Source: Chloroflexota bacterium (GTDB taxonomy: Bacteria > Chloroflexota > Anaerolineae > Aggregatilineales > Phototrophicaceae). Taken from it: a stretch of 64,000 nt of DNA. Made by a program: the position numbers and the translations under genes. Of this stretch, positions 8,472 to 19,153 are shown one piece after another. Numbering within the stretch: the stretch's first letter is position 1; each line of letters starts with the position of its first letter. Under the pieces are notes generated by a model. The model saw nothing but the letters and a program-made list of their open reading frames with translations, had not been told where the DNA came from and searched no databases. The DNA lies in the NCBI GenBank assembly GCA_026707225.1, contig JAPOXG010000058.1:62001-126000 (forward strand). The letters are read 5' to 3'.

Positions 8472-10463
8472 TCAGTGTTGGACAATGGAAACGCCATCAT
8501 AGACATCTTGCCGCAGCCAAAGTAACGCGTGTTCTTCTTTCAGCGCGCCGTCGCGCAGCCGACCTTGCGACCACCATGCGGGCAAATCCCATAGCCCCAG
8601 ATCGGCGAAACTCCAGCTTCGGCGCAACAGGAAGCGCTGGCCGACATAGTCGCCTTCCAGCGCCTTCGCCGCCTCGTCTTGCTGCGCTGCCAATATGATT
8701 GGCGCGCCCGCCGCTTCTTCCGCACTGTTGACGAAGCGCGCATTGGGAAAGTCCCGCGTCAGCCAGGCGACCAGTCCGTCATTTTTGAGGGTCCCGCCGG
8801 CATCGCGCACGATGAAGAACTCGAGTGTTGAAAAGCCTGATGAATCACGATCGGCCAGCTCAAATAGTGTTTGACGCAGCAGATAAGCATCGGCGGAGAC
8901 AGCTCGCTGCCTCCACAGAACGCGCGGTGTCGCGGCGTCGGCTACTGAACCATGCCAGGCGCCGCCCAAGCCCGATATCAGCATCAGCCACATAAATCCC
9001 AGACCGATGCCTTGCAGGCAGGTGCCCAGCCCCCAGTAGTTGGCGGTGAACAAAAAGACGACCAGGGCGATGATCGCTGTCATCACCAGCAAGCCAATGC
9101 CATGCAAGAGCGTCAACTGCGAAGCGTCAAAGAGCAAGGGAAATAGTTCGCCAAAGCCAATGCCTTCGGGCAACTGCAGCAGCAGACGCGCTATCTGCAG
9201 AAACTGCACCGCGAGGATAAGCAGGAACATGAACACGCCGGCTGAGATTGCCCACTTGACCCAGCGAAAGCGCGGCGAATAAAGCGCGTTTTCCCCGTTA
9301 TCGTCTTCTTCAGCCGCCCAGAGGATCACCACGCGTCGATCGACCATCAGCTGCGTAATGCCATAGCTCGCCAAGAGTGTCAGTGGCAGGACAACCCACA
9401 TCGCGTCGCTTGCCTTGGCGCCGGGGTAAAGCAGCAAACCGACGGCGCCGATGGCAGCCCAGGCCGCGGCAAATCGGTCGACGTAGTTGATATCGCCCTT
9501 CTTCCAAAGCAGCCAGGCGCCGCCCAGCGCATAGACGATCAGCAATGGTTCGTATGTGAATAGCGAGACGAAGCCCGTGCGGGTTCCGTCCAAGCTGCTG
9601 CTCTGCGCAAGTCCGCTAATCGCCTCGTTGACTAGCTGGCTCACGGTCCGCAATCCCGCTGGATTGAACATAAAAGCCGTCGATGTTAGGAAAACAATCA
9701 ATACCGGCACGAAGGCAGCGCCTTTGAATGGGAAGGCGCGCAGACGTTTGACCGCAAGCTGCAAGATATCGTCGCCGGGCAAGCCCAGTCGCTGAGGAGC
9801 GCTTATCGCGGTTCGCCAGACGGCCAGCCAGCCCGCCACCAGCAGGACTGCCAGCAGCGGAATGCCCGATGGGCTGGAGAGCAGCAGCATGAAGGTGATG
9901 GCGGCAAGCGCCCAGCCGGCGTCGCTGAGCTTGTGTGAGTACCAATAGCGGCGGATAAGCCAGATCGCCAATAAAGCAAAAAACATCATGAAGGCGCTGC
10001 CGTCAGCGGCGCGCGACGAGACCGTCGGAATGGTCAGCAATGAGAGCAACGCTGCCCAGACGAAGGTACGCGTGCGCCCGAGACTTTCGCGAAACAGAAG
10101 CGGGGCAAGCGCAAGAGCCGTGCCGGCGATTGCCGCGCCGATTCGCGCCCCAAATTCGTTCGCCCCGATGAGCGAAAATGAGACCAATTGCGTCAGGTAG
10201 GTTAGCGGGCTGCTCGAAACACTGAAGGCGCCGGGCGCATCGTCTTCGATCGTGTGCCAGGCATGCAGCGCGCCTTCCGCTTCCAGATCCGATATCGGCA
10301 CGATATCGAGCTCGCTCACGCGGAGGAGCAGCGCTGCCAGCGCCAAAGCGACATAAGCCAGCGCTTCAAAGGAAACCGTTAGCGCTGCATCCCCGGGCGC
10401 GGCTGTGGCGCTCAGGGCGAGCTTTTCATGGTCAACGCGCGTCAGCGTAGCGTCCGCTTCCAC
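8472..10463 (-). CDS. GT-C-fold polytopic membrane protein, PMT/ArnT-like
   Basis: This 663-residue protein has about 12 hydrophobic segments. After TM1 the loop carries an acidic motif (VPISDLEAEGALHAWH, around residues 54-69) followed by SSPLTYLTQLVSFSLIGANEFGARIGAAI. This is the layout of lipid-dependent glycosyltransferases of the GT-C superfamily (PMT/ArnT type), where the acidic residues in the first outer loop are catalytic. A soluble tail of about 150 residues follows the last helices. It starts 54 bp after the DUF2298 gene and is followed by the sigma gene. I do not recognise an individual family; a role in adding sugars to an envelope glycoconjugate is inferred from fold and neighbours. 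Confidence 0.65.
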   Translation of the reverse strand: MEADATLTRVDHEKLALSATAAPGDAALTVSFEALAYVALALAALLLRVSELDIVPISDLEAEGALHAWHTIEDDAPGAFSVSSSPLTYLTQLVSFSLIGANEFGARIGAAIAGTALALAPLLFRESLGRTRTFVWAALLSLLTIPTVSSRAADGSAFMMFFALLAIWLIRRYWYSHKLSDAGWALAAITFMLLLSSPSGIPLLAVLLVAGWLAVWRTAISAPQRLGLPGDDILQLAVKRLRAFPFKGAAFVPVLIVFLTSTAFMFNPAGLRTVSQLVNEAISGLAQSSSLDGTRTGFVSLFTYEPLLIVYALGGAWLLWKKGDINYVDRFAAAWAAIGAVGLLLYPGAKASDAMWVVLPLTLLASYGITQLMVDRRVVILWAAEEDDNGENALYSPRFRWVKWAISAGVFMFLLILAVQFLQIARLLLQLPEGIGFGELFPLLFDASQLTLLHGIGLLVMTAIIALVVFLFTANYWGLGTCLQGIGLGFMWLMLISGLGGAWHGSVADAATPRVLWRQRAVSADAYLLRQTLFELADRDSSGFSTLEFFIVRDAGGTLKNDGLVAWLTRDFPNARFVNSAEEAAGAPIILAAQQDEAAKALEGDYVGQRFLLRRSWSFADLGLWDLPAWWSQGRLRDGALKEEHALLWLRQDVYDGVSIVQH

Positions 10464-10517
10464 AAATGTCCCTGTTTCTCCATGAGCATCGGCAGTCTAT
10501 CAAGCCGTACAGGCGGC

Positions 10518-13259
10518 TCATTGCCTGCCGGTAAAGTAGATTCGCGAGCGTCCGGATTGACAGACGATGGGCAAGCTGTCGAGAAACTTCTCTTCGCCGA
10601 GTTCGCCGTATTTCTGTCGTTCCGATACACCGTACAGGATATAGTTTACGCCATAACGCTCGATGATATCGGCCACATCCATCATGTAGGCGGCTGTGAA
10701 CAGGCGCTTCATATCGGCATGGCGCGATCCAGCTATAGTTAGATACGTGTTTCCGCGCCACTGCCGCTCATGATTCTCCCATCCGAGAACAATGGGGATT
10801 CCCGTTAAAGCGCCTACGCGCCCGAATTCGATGCGATATGGATCGCCAACCGCCTCGGCGACCACAGCATCGGCTCGCCCGACCAAGGCACCGAGGCACT
10901 CGATGGCTCTTTGGTCATCGCGGTTGAGCAGGCCGGGCGCGCCATCAAGGCTGAGGGGTTCGGCGATAGTCACAGCGCCATTCTCAAAGATGACGATGCC
11001 GTCGTGATTCGCGCGCAGCAAGTCTCCCTCCGCCGCGTCGATCAGGTCGCCTCTTGAATAAAGTATCGTGCCTGGCTCGGCCCAGGCGCCTTCGGCGACG
11101 CGTCGGATCGCGTTTTCCCATTCGCCCGGCGGCGCATAGCGTCGCGGATTGAAAGCGTGCTGGCGGCCCGTCTCAATGATAGAGCGGTGGTAGAGGCTTT
11201 CCATGCTGTAGGCAAAGCCCGCGCCAAGGCTCAGCGCCAGCGCGAATGCGAATCCCAGTCGAATGAAACGATGCGGCAATGGCAGGCGGCTGTCAGCCAT
11301 GATGCTGTATACGCCATAAGCCGCCGCCAGGCTCCAAAGCGCCCAAGCCTGGTAATAGAACTTGAAGACGGTATTGATGCGCACGCCGAAGTTGTCTTTC
11401 AGATAGAGGAATTCGGGGAACAAGGTCAGGACGAGCCCCATGCCAATCAAGAGCATCGCGAAGCCGGTCGCGCTTGGATACCTGATCCAGGCGATCGCCA
11501 CTTCGCCGCTGCTGACAGCCTGTAGGCGCGACGGAAAAACCCTTGCCACCACTATCACGATGCCTAAAAGGAGGACTGCCGACGTCACTCCGAACTCGAT
11601 TCTGCGCTGCATCAATTGAGCGAGCAACTCGCCCCGATTCTCCGAACTGACAACGATACTGCCGATCATTAGCTGGTTGGGTTGGCTGAGGGAGATCGCT
11701 GCGCCCAGTAATAACATCGATCCGACCAAGGCAAACAGCAGCATGCCAGCCGACTTCCAGGCAAAGCGCCAATGCAGCCGATGCGCCTTTTTACCGCGCC
11801 AAACTTCAACCAGCAGGTATGCGCCTACTATAATTGTCAGCGGTCCAAACATTATGAAAAAGCGGCGAAAGAGCGTCGGATGCAGCAAATTCGGCAGCAA
11901 GCCCCCGGCCTGTGAGCGGAAACCGACGAAGTAGGGCAGGTAAGCGACGAGGGCAATCAACGCCAGCGTCGCGCCAAAGCGGATGAGCCCGAGCCAATCT
12001 GGCCAGGTTAGTGTACCGCGGTCGCTCGTCATCAGCCGGCGGAGCGCCTCGGCGCCGACCAAACCGCAGAGATAGATAGGACCATCCCAGGCGTTGAGGA
12101 AGGTCAAGCCGCCGATAGCCAAGCCGTAGAGTAGAATCTCATCCGCTGCCGGCGCGCGCCGCAAGAGCGTCAAATTCAGCATCATGCCGATTGCCATCAG
12201 GACGAAGGGGAGCGCCAACACATGCGGATGATTGTCCCCCAGGATGAAGCTGAAGGCGGGGAATTCACCGATGGGCTGCGTGCTGATCGGGGCGCCGTCA
12301 AGTTCATAATCTGTCACGACGCGGCTGGCGCGGAACCACCACCAATAGTCCCAACTGGAAGAGTGCAGCGTCAGCCCCGCTTCGGGATCCTGAACATAGT
12401 CGCCCTCGCTGAAATTTGAGCGCTCCTGCGTACCCCAGTATTCGAGGTAAGACCGAGGCGCCGCCCGAGTTTGATAGGGCGCTTCAATCAAGACCATCTG
12501 GAAATTGCCGACCAGAATCAGCAGCGCCATCGCCAGGACGCCGGTCGCGATTGCCATTGTCCGCGATCTCAGTTTCCGAATGCGATTCGCCGTCTCGCCA
12601 CTGCGCGAGCGAACCAGGTTGCAGGTCACTCCAAATGCGGTCAAGCCTGTGAGCGCAAACAGCGAGGCCACCGTCAGGTTGAATCCAACGGTGCTTCCAA
12701 CGCCGCTCAAGGTGGAAAGGGCCGACCACATGATATAGCCCATGTAGTAGTAGCTGATGGCGTAGCCCGACATCCAAGGGTCGTTCGGCGGGAAGGCGAT
12801 GCTCCTCTGCGCGGCGCTGAAGAATGCCAGCTCCATCGGCTTTTCGGTGCCAGTGATGTCGTTCTGGTGCGCGCGGTATAGCGCCCAGCCGAAGAACAGC
12901 ACGACGAACAGCAGCTCGGCTGCCAGCACGACCGTTCGGTTCTCTCGCCACCAACTTATGAACCCATATTTCTCAGTTGAGCGTTCATAAATCGCGAGGG
13001 AGGCGATCAGAAGCAGCAGCCAGGAAAGGGCGATGCCACCGGCCGAATTGTCCAGAAAACCGACGCTGGCCAGCAGCCAGAAGATGAAGGTCGCCAACAG
13101 CATGCCCAAGGCGCGCGCCAGGGTGTACCCCTTATCTGGCAAGCCGCCTAACAAGCGCAGGCAAATTGGAAAAGCAGCGGCGCCCGCCAGCGAAATCCAG
13201 AGCCACCAGGAGAAAACGATATGCCCTTCGCGGGACAGCCAATCCAGCAGCAGCGTCAT
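10518..13259 (-). CDS. DUF2298 (Chlor_Arch_YYY) giant membrane protein
   Basis: The 913-residue polytopic protein carries the DUF2298/TIGR03662 'Chlor_Arch_YYY' signature: GTEKPMELAFFSAAQRS (around residues 140-156), PPNDPWMSGYAISYYYMGY (about 160-178), then a GDNHPH motif in the large outer loop (about residue 340). A C-terminal soluble part contains the short motif YGVNYILYG. These proteins are known mainly from Chloroflexi and archaea and are proposed to be GT-C-like enzymes; the YYY tyrosines name the family. Its start overlaps the stop of the 1948-residue gene by four bases (ATGA), so the two are translationally coupled. It is clearly paralogous to the C-terminal half of that upstream protein. 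The reaction is unknown. Confidence 0.85.
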   Translation of the reverse strand: MTLLLDWLSREGHIVFSWWLWISLAGAAAFPICLRLLGGLPDKGYTLARALGMLLATFIFWLLASVGFLDNSAGGIALSWLLLLIASLAIYERSTEKYGFISWWRENRTVVLAAELLFVVLFFGWALYRAHQNDITGTEKPMELAFFSAAQRSIAFPPNDPWMSGYAISYYYMGYIMWSALSTLSGVGSTVGFNLTVASLFALTGLTAFGVTCNLVRSRSGETANRIRKLRSRTMAIATGVLAMALLILVGNFQMVLIEAPYQTRAAPRSYLEYWGTQERSNFSEGDYVQDPEAGLTLHSSSWDYWWWFRASRVVTDYELDGAPISTQPIGEFPAFSFILGDNHPHVLALPFVLMAIGMMLNLTLLRRAPAADEILLYGLAIGGLTFLNAWDGPIYLCGLVGAEALRRLMTSDRGTLTWPDWLGLIRFGATLALIALVAYLPYFVGFRSQAGGLLPNLLHPTLFRRFFIMFGPLTIIVGAYLLVEVWRGKKAHRLHWRFAWKSAGMLLFALVGSMLLLGAAISLSQPNQLMIGSIVVSSENRGELLAQLMQRRIEFGVTSAVLLLGIVIVVARVFPSRLQAVSSGEVAIAWIRYPSATGFAMLLIGMGLVLTLFPEFLYLKDNFGVRINTVFKFYYQAWALWSLAAAYGVYSIMADSRLPLPHRFIRLGFAFALALSLGAGFAYSMESLYHRSIIETGRQHAFNPRRYAPPGEWENAIRRVAEGAWAEPGTILYSRGDLIDAAEGDLLRANHDGIVIFENGAVTIAEPLSLDGAPGLLNRDDQRAIECLGALVGRADAVVAEAVGDPYRIEFGRVGALTGIPIVLGWENHERQWRGNTYLTIAGSRHADMKRLFTAAYMMDVADIIERYGVNYILYGVSERQKYGELGEEKFLDSLPIVCQSGRSRIYFTGRQ

Positions 13260-16200
13260 CGGAAGCGCTCCACCAGGTAGTCGAAAATGGCCTCTTCATT
13301 CGCTACGTAGATTATTCCGCCCTCGGTGACAAAGGCTCTGTCGAGCAGCCCGTCGTCGACCATTCGCTCGAATTTCTCCAGCCCCTGCGCAGTCGAATGC
13401 ACTTCCTCCAATCCGCTGCGGATGATGTACTTTATGTCGAAATGACGGATGATGTCGACGGCGATGTCAATGTCGCCGGTATTGTAAAACTGCTGGATAT
13501 TTTTCTCCCGCTGGTCCACCCAAAGCGGCATCGGATGAAAAGTCCGTTGCTGCCGCTGGTGAAAGTTCCAGCCGAGCACCGATGGCAGGCCGGTCGTAGT
13601 GGATATACGCCCGTTCCATTGGTACTCGCTCGGCCGGCGCCGGCCTTCAATGATCACGGGCGAGCCGCTGACATTTTCCTGCAGCCATCGGATCAATTGA
13701 TGATCCACAGCGAGATCTATCCAGGCGCTCGCGTCCGAGTTTGGCGCGCTTTCATAATGGCGAGCCTGAGTCATGTAATCAAGACCGTTCAAGGTTAGTG
13801 GCAGGTTAGGCGCCAGGCGATCAAAGGAGCGTCCCCGCGTCCCCATGATGGGAAATAAACCCGCGATGAAAATCAGCGTCACGCAAGTCGTACGCCAAAT
13901 AATACGCAGGCTTTTGCTGAATTCCTCACAGGCGCGCAGCAGGCAAGCGAAGGCGACGCCGCCGGCCACGCTCAGGAGCAGCCATACCTGCATGTAGAAT
14001 TTGAAGACGGTGTTCTGCCGACCGATATCGCCGCCAATGACGATGACTTCGACGCCTAGCGTCAAGGAAAGCGCCAAGCCAATCAATACGAGCGTAAAGC
14101 GCAGGGCGAGGGACTGGCCCGGTCGAAAGAATAACAGCGCGATCCAGACGATCATAGGCAGGACGACAAGCGCGACCTGATAGCCGGCCATCGCCATGAT
14201 GACCGCTAGCAGACCGACGATGATGCCCGCGCCGCCGGCGGATTTTGCCAGCGCCTGGTTGGAGATGAGCGCGCTGACCCGCGTCGCGCGCAGCCAATTC
14301 GCCGAGTCCAACATCAAAAGCGACAGAATCAAGAATAAGAAGAGACCGTGAATGTCGAAGTAGGCCCAGAGCGGGGTCTTGCCGCCATCCCAGAGACGGA
14401 CGCTGTTATAGGTGGCGGCGTACCAAGAGGTGTAGGGCAGGGCAAAAGCGAGGTTAAGCAGGACGAAGCCGCCGACGCGCCCCAGCAATGCGAGCAAGGA
14501 CGGCCGCACGAGCCAAAAGCGGATGGAGACCACGAGCGCGACAATCGCGGCGCCCCCCAAGAGAAATAGGCGAACAGTACTGGCGATGTTAGCCAGCGGG
14601 GGCTGGGCGCCATTGAAGCCGGCGCTGCTTGCCGGGATCAAGACTGTGAGTAGCGCAGCCGTCAGCAGGAGCGCGCCGAACAGCCCAGCGTAAAATCGCT
14701 GATCGGTAAGCGGGCGGAAAGTTGAGCGCCAGCGCAGCCACCAGGCATATCCCAATCCGGCGATGGCGAGCAGGGTCATCGTGGGCCAATCCCAAGTATT
14801 GGTCGCTTGCAGCACGCCGACGGCCAGCGCTCCCAGCGCCAGCGCGAGGCAGCGTTCCAGAATCGATCGCTGGTCGCTCCCCGCCAGCGCCACTTCGTTA
14901 AACAAGAACAGAACCGACAGCAGGATCAAAGGCATGCTGATCATGTGGGCGTGAAGATCGCCATAGAGAAGGGTGAAGAATGGCATTTCCGTGATGGCGC
15001 CGCCACGGACGCCCGGCGTCTCCGCCAAGACGCGCGACGGACCCCAATACCAGCGATCGCTCCCAATCGGCAATGGCTCGCCAGCCAGCGCTTTGCCCAA
15101 GCCCCGAAGCAGCCCGCCCACAAGCGAGGCCGAGCTGTCGATCTCATAACGGAGGCGGTCCCAGGGGCGCCAGGCGACGGCTCTATCAGCAAGCTCGGCG
15201 CGGATATCGGCCGGCGCTTCAATGCCGTGCTCCGCGAGGTATTCACTTGTCAGGAATGCTTCTAGTCCTTCGGGCTTCTGATACCCGCCCAGATTGGCGA
15301 TCCCGTTACCCAGCACGCGAACCGTATCGAGGTTGCCGAGGACGACGCAAAGCATGAGCGCCATGACGCCGGCGACCCAGGGATTGCCCAGCTTGGCTCG
15401 CGCCGACATCGGCGACTGGGGCCTGCGGCCGCAACGCGCGCGCCAATGCGACATAAGGTTGAAGGCGACGGCAAACGCGCCGAGACCAGTCAAGCTGAAG
15501 ACGGTGGGAATCATGAGGTTGTATGCGAAAGCGGGAACCACGCCAAGCAAGAGCGTCGGCGCCCCTAGCAGAACATAACCGAAATAGTAATAGTTGATGA
15601 AACCGCCAGCGAACCAGGGATCAATTGGCGGGAAGATGGTGCTGCGCAAGACGCCGTTCAGATAGGCGAAGTCCATCGGTTTCTCGCCGCCCTTGTAAGG
15701 ATGCCAGAGGTCCGGGTTGGTCAAGCGCACCAGGATCATCGCGACGAAGGCGACGATGCCGATCAGTTCTATCCAGGCGAGCCGTCGCCAATGTTCGCGC
15801 AAGAAAGCCCTTAATTGAATACGACGGCGGTAACCGAGGACTGCGCTCAGAGCGGTTAGCAGCGCCAGCGAAAACAGGATTCCCGCTTGCGACCAGATGG
15901 GAATCTTCAGGCTGGAAAGCGCCCAGGCCAACCAGGCGACCAACAGCATGCCCGCCAGTTTGCAGACGGCGTATCCGCCATCGGCCATGGCGGGAAACAG
16001 CGCGAATACCAGGGGAAAGGCCAGCGCGCCGAAGAGGAATATCGTCGCATACCAGACGAGAACGCCGGCGACCTGATTTTGATTTACGATGCTGTCGCTG
16101 AAGAAGCGCTCGGACCAGGCGCCGCCAGATGTCTGAACCTCATATTCTTCAAGCGGGAATGTCAGCGCGGTGGGAACCCGATCAGTCTCGGCAGAACTCC

Positions 16201-19102
16201 AATAGAATACGCCAAGCAGTGCTGCCTCCTCGCCGGTATCTTGCAATTCGTGCGCCTGCATGAGAGAGACTTCGGCTAGCGCCGCCTCGACCAGTTCGCG
16301 CGAAAATTCCGGCGTTTTGCGGAAGATGAACACGGCAGGATGATCGTAGACGTGGAAGGCTTCGTCGGCTTCCAATTCGTTCAGCCATGCTGGCGAGTCG
16401 TATATCGGCAGATGCTGGTCCGAAACGCGCCAGGGTCCCCACTCGAATGTTTCGTCAAAAGCGGCAATGAGGTCGAAACCCAACTCACCGGCGAATAACT
16501 TCTCATAATAGAGCGTCGTCAACGGCCAGCGCATGGGATTGCGTGTTTCCGCGTCATAGAAGCGATTGCTGGCGATCGTCAGGTAATCGCCGATTTCCAG
16601 CGTGCGTAAGATGTCTTCGTACTTGGTCCCGTTGTCCACCGGAAAGGACATGATCTGGTCCTGGGCGTTGATGAGGCGGTAATCGGCTTGGGTAGCATTG
16701 CAGTCATCCGAACTCAGCAAACCGGATGGCGGGTCGTCGGCCAAGGTCAAGCCATCCGGCAGTTGGCAGGTTCGTATGCCGGTGACGCGATTGTCCCAAT
16801 CCCCTTCGGTGAGCACGACTGAACCCGAGCCCAAGACGTCTCCGCTGCCCGGCGCGCTGGTCACTTCAAATTCATAGCTGCGGCCCGCTTCGACTTCCAA
16901 GGCTTCGACAAAGGGAATGCGGTACGATGCGCCAAGAGGATGCAGATCGCGGCTGAGATTTGCCCTTAAATTCGCTTCAGCCAATGGTCTGTCGCTGTCC
17001 GCTGCAAACACTCGAATGACGACTTCTTCGGGCCGCTCATCATCCCAGGGGTCGGCCAGATGCGGCGCGAATACGCTTGGAACAGTGCCGCTTGCCGGCG
17101 CGACGAAACGGACGCGCACCGGCTCGCCTTCGCGATACAGCGTCGCCCGGTCATAGGGTGAGCCGCTCAACTCCGGTATCGCAGCGCCCGCGCCAAACAC
17201 TGCGATATTGATTAGGGGCGCAGTATCGTCGACGCCTTCGATTTTCATGGCGAAATCGCCGGGAATGCGCTCGAAAACGTAGCGCGACGCCTGGACGAGC
17301 GTCGTCTGATGGCGATAGATATTGCCGTGCATGAGACCCCAGATCAGCGCGAATCCGATGGTGAAGGCGCCTAGAATCAAGGGGCGATATCGATTGGCCC
17401 ATGGCAGCGCAGCGCTTCCCAGCAGCGCGATGCCGATGCAGAGCGCGCTAATCGCCGTCGCGTCTGCGACGCCATTGCCGGCTTGATAAGCGCCGACAGC
17501 CGCAAAGACCGTCCCGATACTGCCCAAGAGCCAAGACGTAATGGGCAGGCTGCGCCGGTGAAGGTTGGCGTAGCGAAATAATTCATAGAGACACCAGCCC
17601 GCCAGGACCGCCAGCGCGCCGTAGAGCGGCAGGTAGTAGCGCATAGTCAGGGTCCAGAGTCGGCCCATCCACAGCAGGTAGCCGGCAATCCAGATGATCA
17701 GGATCAAGTTCGCGCTGGCCGCCGGCCGATTGCGCAAGATGCGATACGCCGCCCAAACCCAGCCGAAACAGCCCAGCGCGCCTAAGCTCAAGCCCATCCC
17801 CCAAAACAGAAAGTCTTTGCTGAGATAAACGAGCGCAGAACGAGCCAGCCACTGCCAGTTTGGCGGAAAATCCTGTATGCCGCCGACTCCGAGACTGACT
17901 TGAGCCAGGTTCGCGAGCCAGCGTTCATTTGGCAAAAGACCGAAAAAACCGGGTCCGCTAAAGGCGTAGGGATTGCCCAGGCGAAATGCCAGAAAGGCGC
18001 CAAAGCCCGCCAGCAGCAAGCCCAGCAGGTGACGGGCGACAAGCGCTCGGCATTCTCGCGCGTTTAGGCGGCGGTCGAAAGCGGGCATGGCTTGCAAGGC
18101 TGCCGACGCCACGATGATTCCTGCCAGGGGCGCCAGGTTGATACGGCTGGCGACCGCCATGCCGCAAGCGATCCCAAACAGCAGATAGGTGGTCATTCGC
18201 CCGCGCTGCTGGACGCGAATGGCGCAGTAAAGAGCGAGAATGACGAAAAAGGCGGCGATTGCATTGACGGTCCCGAAATGCGCCTTTTGAATGGCCAACG
18301 GCGCCGAGGCATAAAAGACGGCGGCGAGGAGACCCACCCAGCGATTGTGCATCCGCGAACCGAGGGCAAATACCATGACTATGCTGAGGATATCGAAGAT
18401 CATCGAGAGCCCGCGCCAGACCAGGTGGCCGCCCTGAAAATCAAATAGCGGCCAACCGGCGTCGGTGGCGGCGCGGACGATTTCGCCGCCGTAATGGGCG
18501 AGCAGCAAGGGAAGCGTCCCGTAGACAAAGAAGCCGTGGCCGGCGTTATGCGGATTCAGGGGTGAACAGCGCGCGTCAAAGAACCCGCCGCTCCCGCCTG
18601 TGACCGGGAATAGATAGCGACAGCGAAGGGACTGAAGCTCGACAGACGAAATCAAGTCTACAAGCGCAACTTCATCATGCGCGGAAAACAGCGCCGGATC
18701 AGCAAGCAGAGCGTCAACAGCGCCTGCGAGCAGGGCGCTCTCGGCCATGCTGAAGTCGTCAAATACGCGCAATCGATCGCGACCGACGAGCCATTCGCTG
18801 GCCGCAGCGGCAAACGATCCGCGTACGACGCCCAATCGAGCAGCTGGCTGAGCGCTGATATCCGCGCGGCTGCTTATCATTGTCGATTCACGCAACGCGA
18901 GTATCTGTTGTTCAGGAAACTGCGATTCGTCGGCGGTATGCAAATTGCTTCCGCCCAAATTCGGCAGGACGAGCAGCGTTAGAAAGAGTTCATCCGGGTG
19001 CGTATGGGAGAAGTCATCCCAATTCTGCCCGGTGAAGCGCAGCGCGCTGCCATAGATGAGAATGGCCGCCAGCAAAATGGTCGCAAAGACTTTATTCCTC
19101 AT
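13256..19102 (-). CDS. Giant fusion: PMT-like GT-C domain plus DUF2298 (Chlor_Arch_YYY) domain
   Basis: The 1948-residue protein joins two membrane modules. The N-terminal part (about 1-600) is PMT/GT39-like: TM1, then SHTHPDELFL (about residues 32-41) as the GT-C acidic motif, and a long helical bundle. Residues about 600-1000 look soluble and beta-rich. From about 1050 onward there is a complete DUF2298 module with GGEKPMDFAYLNG (about 1137), FPPIDPWFAGGFINYYYFGY, GDLHAH (about 1385) and a C-terminal YIIRSGLEEVH motif. No frameshift or stop interrupts the open frame, so this is a real fusion. It overlaps the next gene by four bases and follows the GT39-like gene by 51 bp. It may combine two steps of lipid-linked sugar transfer in one polypeptide; this is inference. 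Confidence 0.83.
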   Translation of the reverse strand: MRNKVFATILLAAILIYGSALRFTGQNWDDFSHTHPDELFLTLLVLPNLGGSNLHTADESQFPEQQILALRESTMISSRADISAQPAARLGVVRGSFAAAASEWLVGRDRLRVFDDFSMAESALLAGAVDALLADPALFSAHDEVALVDLISSVELQSLRCRYLFPVTGGSGGFFDARCSPLNPHNAGHGFFVYGTLPLLLAHYGGEIVRAATDAGWPLFDFQGGHLVWRGLSMIFDILSIVMVFALGSRMHNRWVGLLAAVFYASAPLAIQKAHFGTVNAIAAFFVILALYCAIRVQQRGRMTTYLLFGIACGMAVASRINLAPLAGIIVASAALQAMPAFDRRLNARECRALVARHLLGLLLAGFGAFLAFRLGNPYAFSGPGFFGLLPNERWLANLAQVSLGVGGIQDFPPNWQWLARSALVYLSKDFLFWGMGLSLGALGCFGWVWAAYRILRNRPAASANLILIIWIAGYLLWMGRLWTLTMRYYLPLYGALAVLAGWCLYELFRYANLHRRSLPITSWLLGSIGTVFAAVGAYQAGNGVADATAISALCIGIALLGSAALPWANRYRPLILGAFTIGFALIWGLMHGNIYRHQTTLVQASRYVFERIPGDFAMKIEGVDDTAPLINIAVFGAGAAIPELSGSPYDRATLYREGEPVRVRFVAPASGTVPSVFAPHLADPWDDERPEEVVIRVFAADSDRPLAEANLRANLSRDLHPLGASYRIPFVEALEVEAGRSYEFEVTSAPGSGDVLGSGSVVLTEGDWDNRVTGIRTCQLPDGLTLADDPPSGLLSSDDCNATQADYRLINAQDQIMSFPVDNGTKYEDILRTLEIGDYLTIASNRFYDAETRNPMRWPLTTLYYEKLFAGELGFDLIAAFDETFEWGPWRVSDQHLPIYDSPAWLNELEADEAFHVYDHPAVFIFRKTPEFSRELVEAALAEVSLMQAHELQDTGEEAALLGVFYWSSAETDRVPTALTFPLEEYEVQTSGGAWSERFFSDSIVNQNQVAGVLVWYATIFLFGALAFPLVFALFPAMADGGYAVCKLAGMLLVAWLAWALSSLKIPIWSQAGILFSLALLTALSAVLGYRRRIQLRAFLREHWRRLAWIELIGIVAFVAMILVRLTNPDLWHPYKGGEKPMDFAYLNGVLRSTIFPPIDPWFAGGFINYYYFGYVLLGAPTLLLGVVPAFAYNLMIPTVFSLTGLGAFAVAFNLMSHWRARCGRRPQSPMSARAKLGNPWVAGVMALMLCVVLGNLDTVRVLGNGIANLGGYQKPEGLEAFLTSEYLAEHGIEAPADIRAELADRAVAWRPWDRLRYEIDSSASLVGGLLRGLGKALAGEPLPIGSDRWYWGPSRVLAETPGVRGGAITEMPFFTLLYGDLHAHMISMPLILLSVLFLFNEVALAGSDQRSILERCLALALGALAVGVLQATNTWDWPTMTLLAIAGLGYAWWLRWRSTFRPLTDQRFYAGLFGALLLTAALLTVLIPASSAGFNGAQPPLANIASTVRLFLLGGAAIVALVVSIRFWLVRPSLLALLGRVGGFVLLNLAFALPYTSWYAATYNSVRLWDGGKTPLWAYFDIHGLFLFLILSLLMLDSANWLRATRVSALISNQALAKSAGGAGIIVGLLAVIMAMAGYQVALVVLPMIVWIALLFFRPGQSLALRFTLVLIGLALSLTLGVEVIVIGGDIGRQNTVFKFYMQVWLLLSVAGGVAFACLLRACEEFSKSLRIIWRTTCVTLIFIAGLFPIMGTRGRSFDRLAPNLPLTLNGLDYMTQARHYESAPNSDASAWIDLAVDHQLIRWLQENVSGSPVIIEGRRRPSEYQWNGRISTTTGLPSVLGWNFHQRQQRTFHPMPLWVDQREKNIQQFYNTGDIDIAVDIIRHFDIKYIIRSGLEEVHSTAQGLEKFERMVDDGLLDRAFVTEGGIIYVANEEAIFDYLVERFR

Positions 19103-19153
19103 GCGCTAACGCTTCGATCTTCCATGCCATTTTGCGGGCGTCGTGGATCGCAA

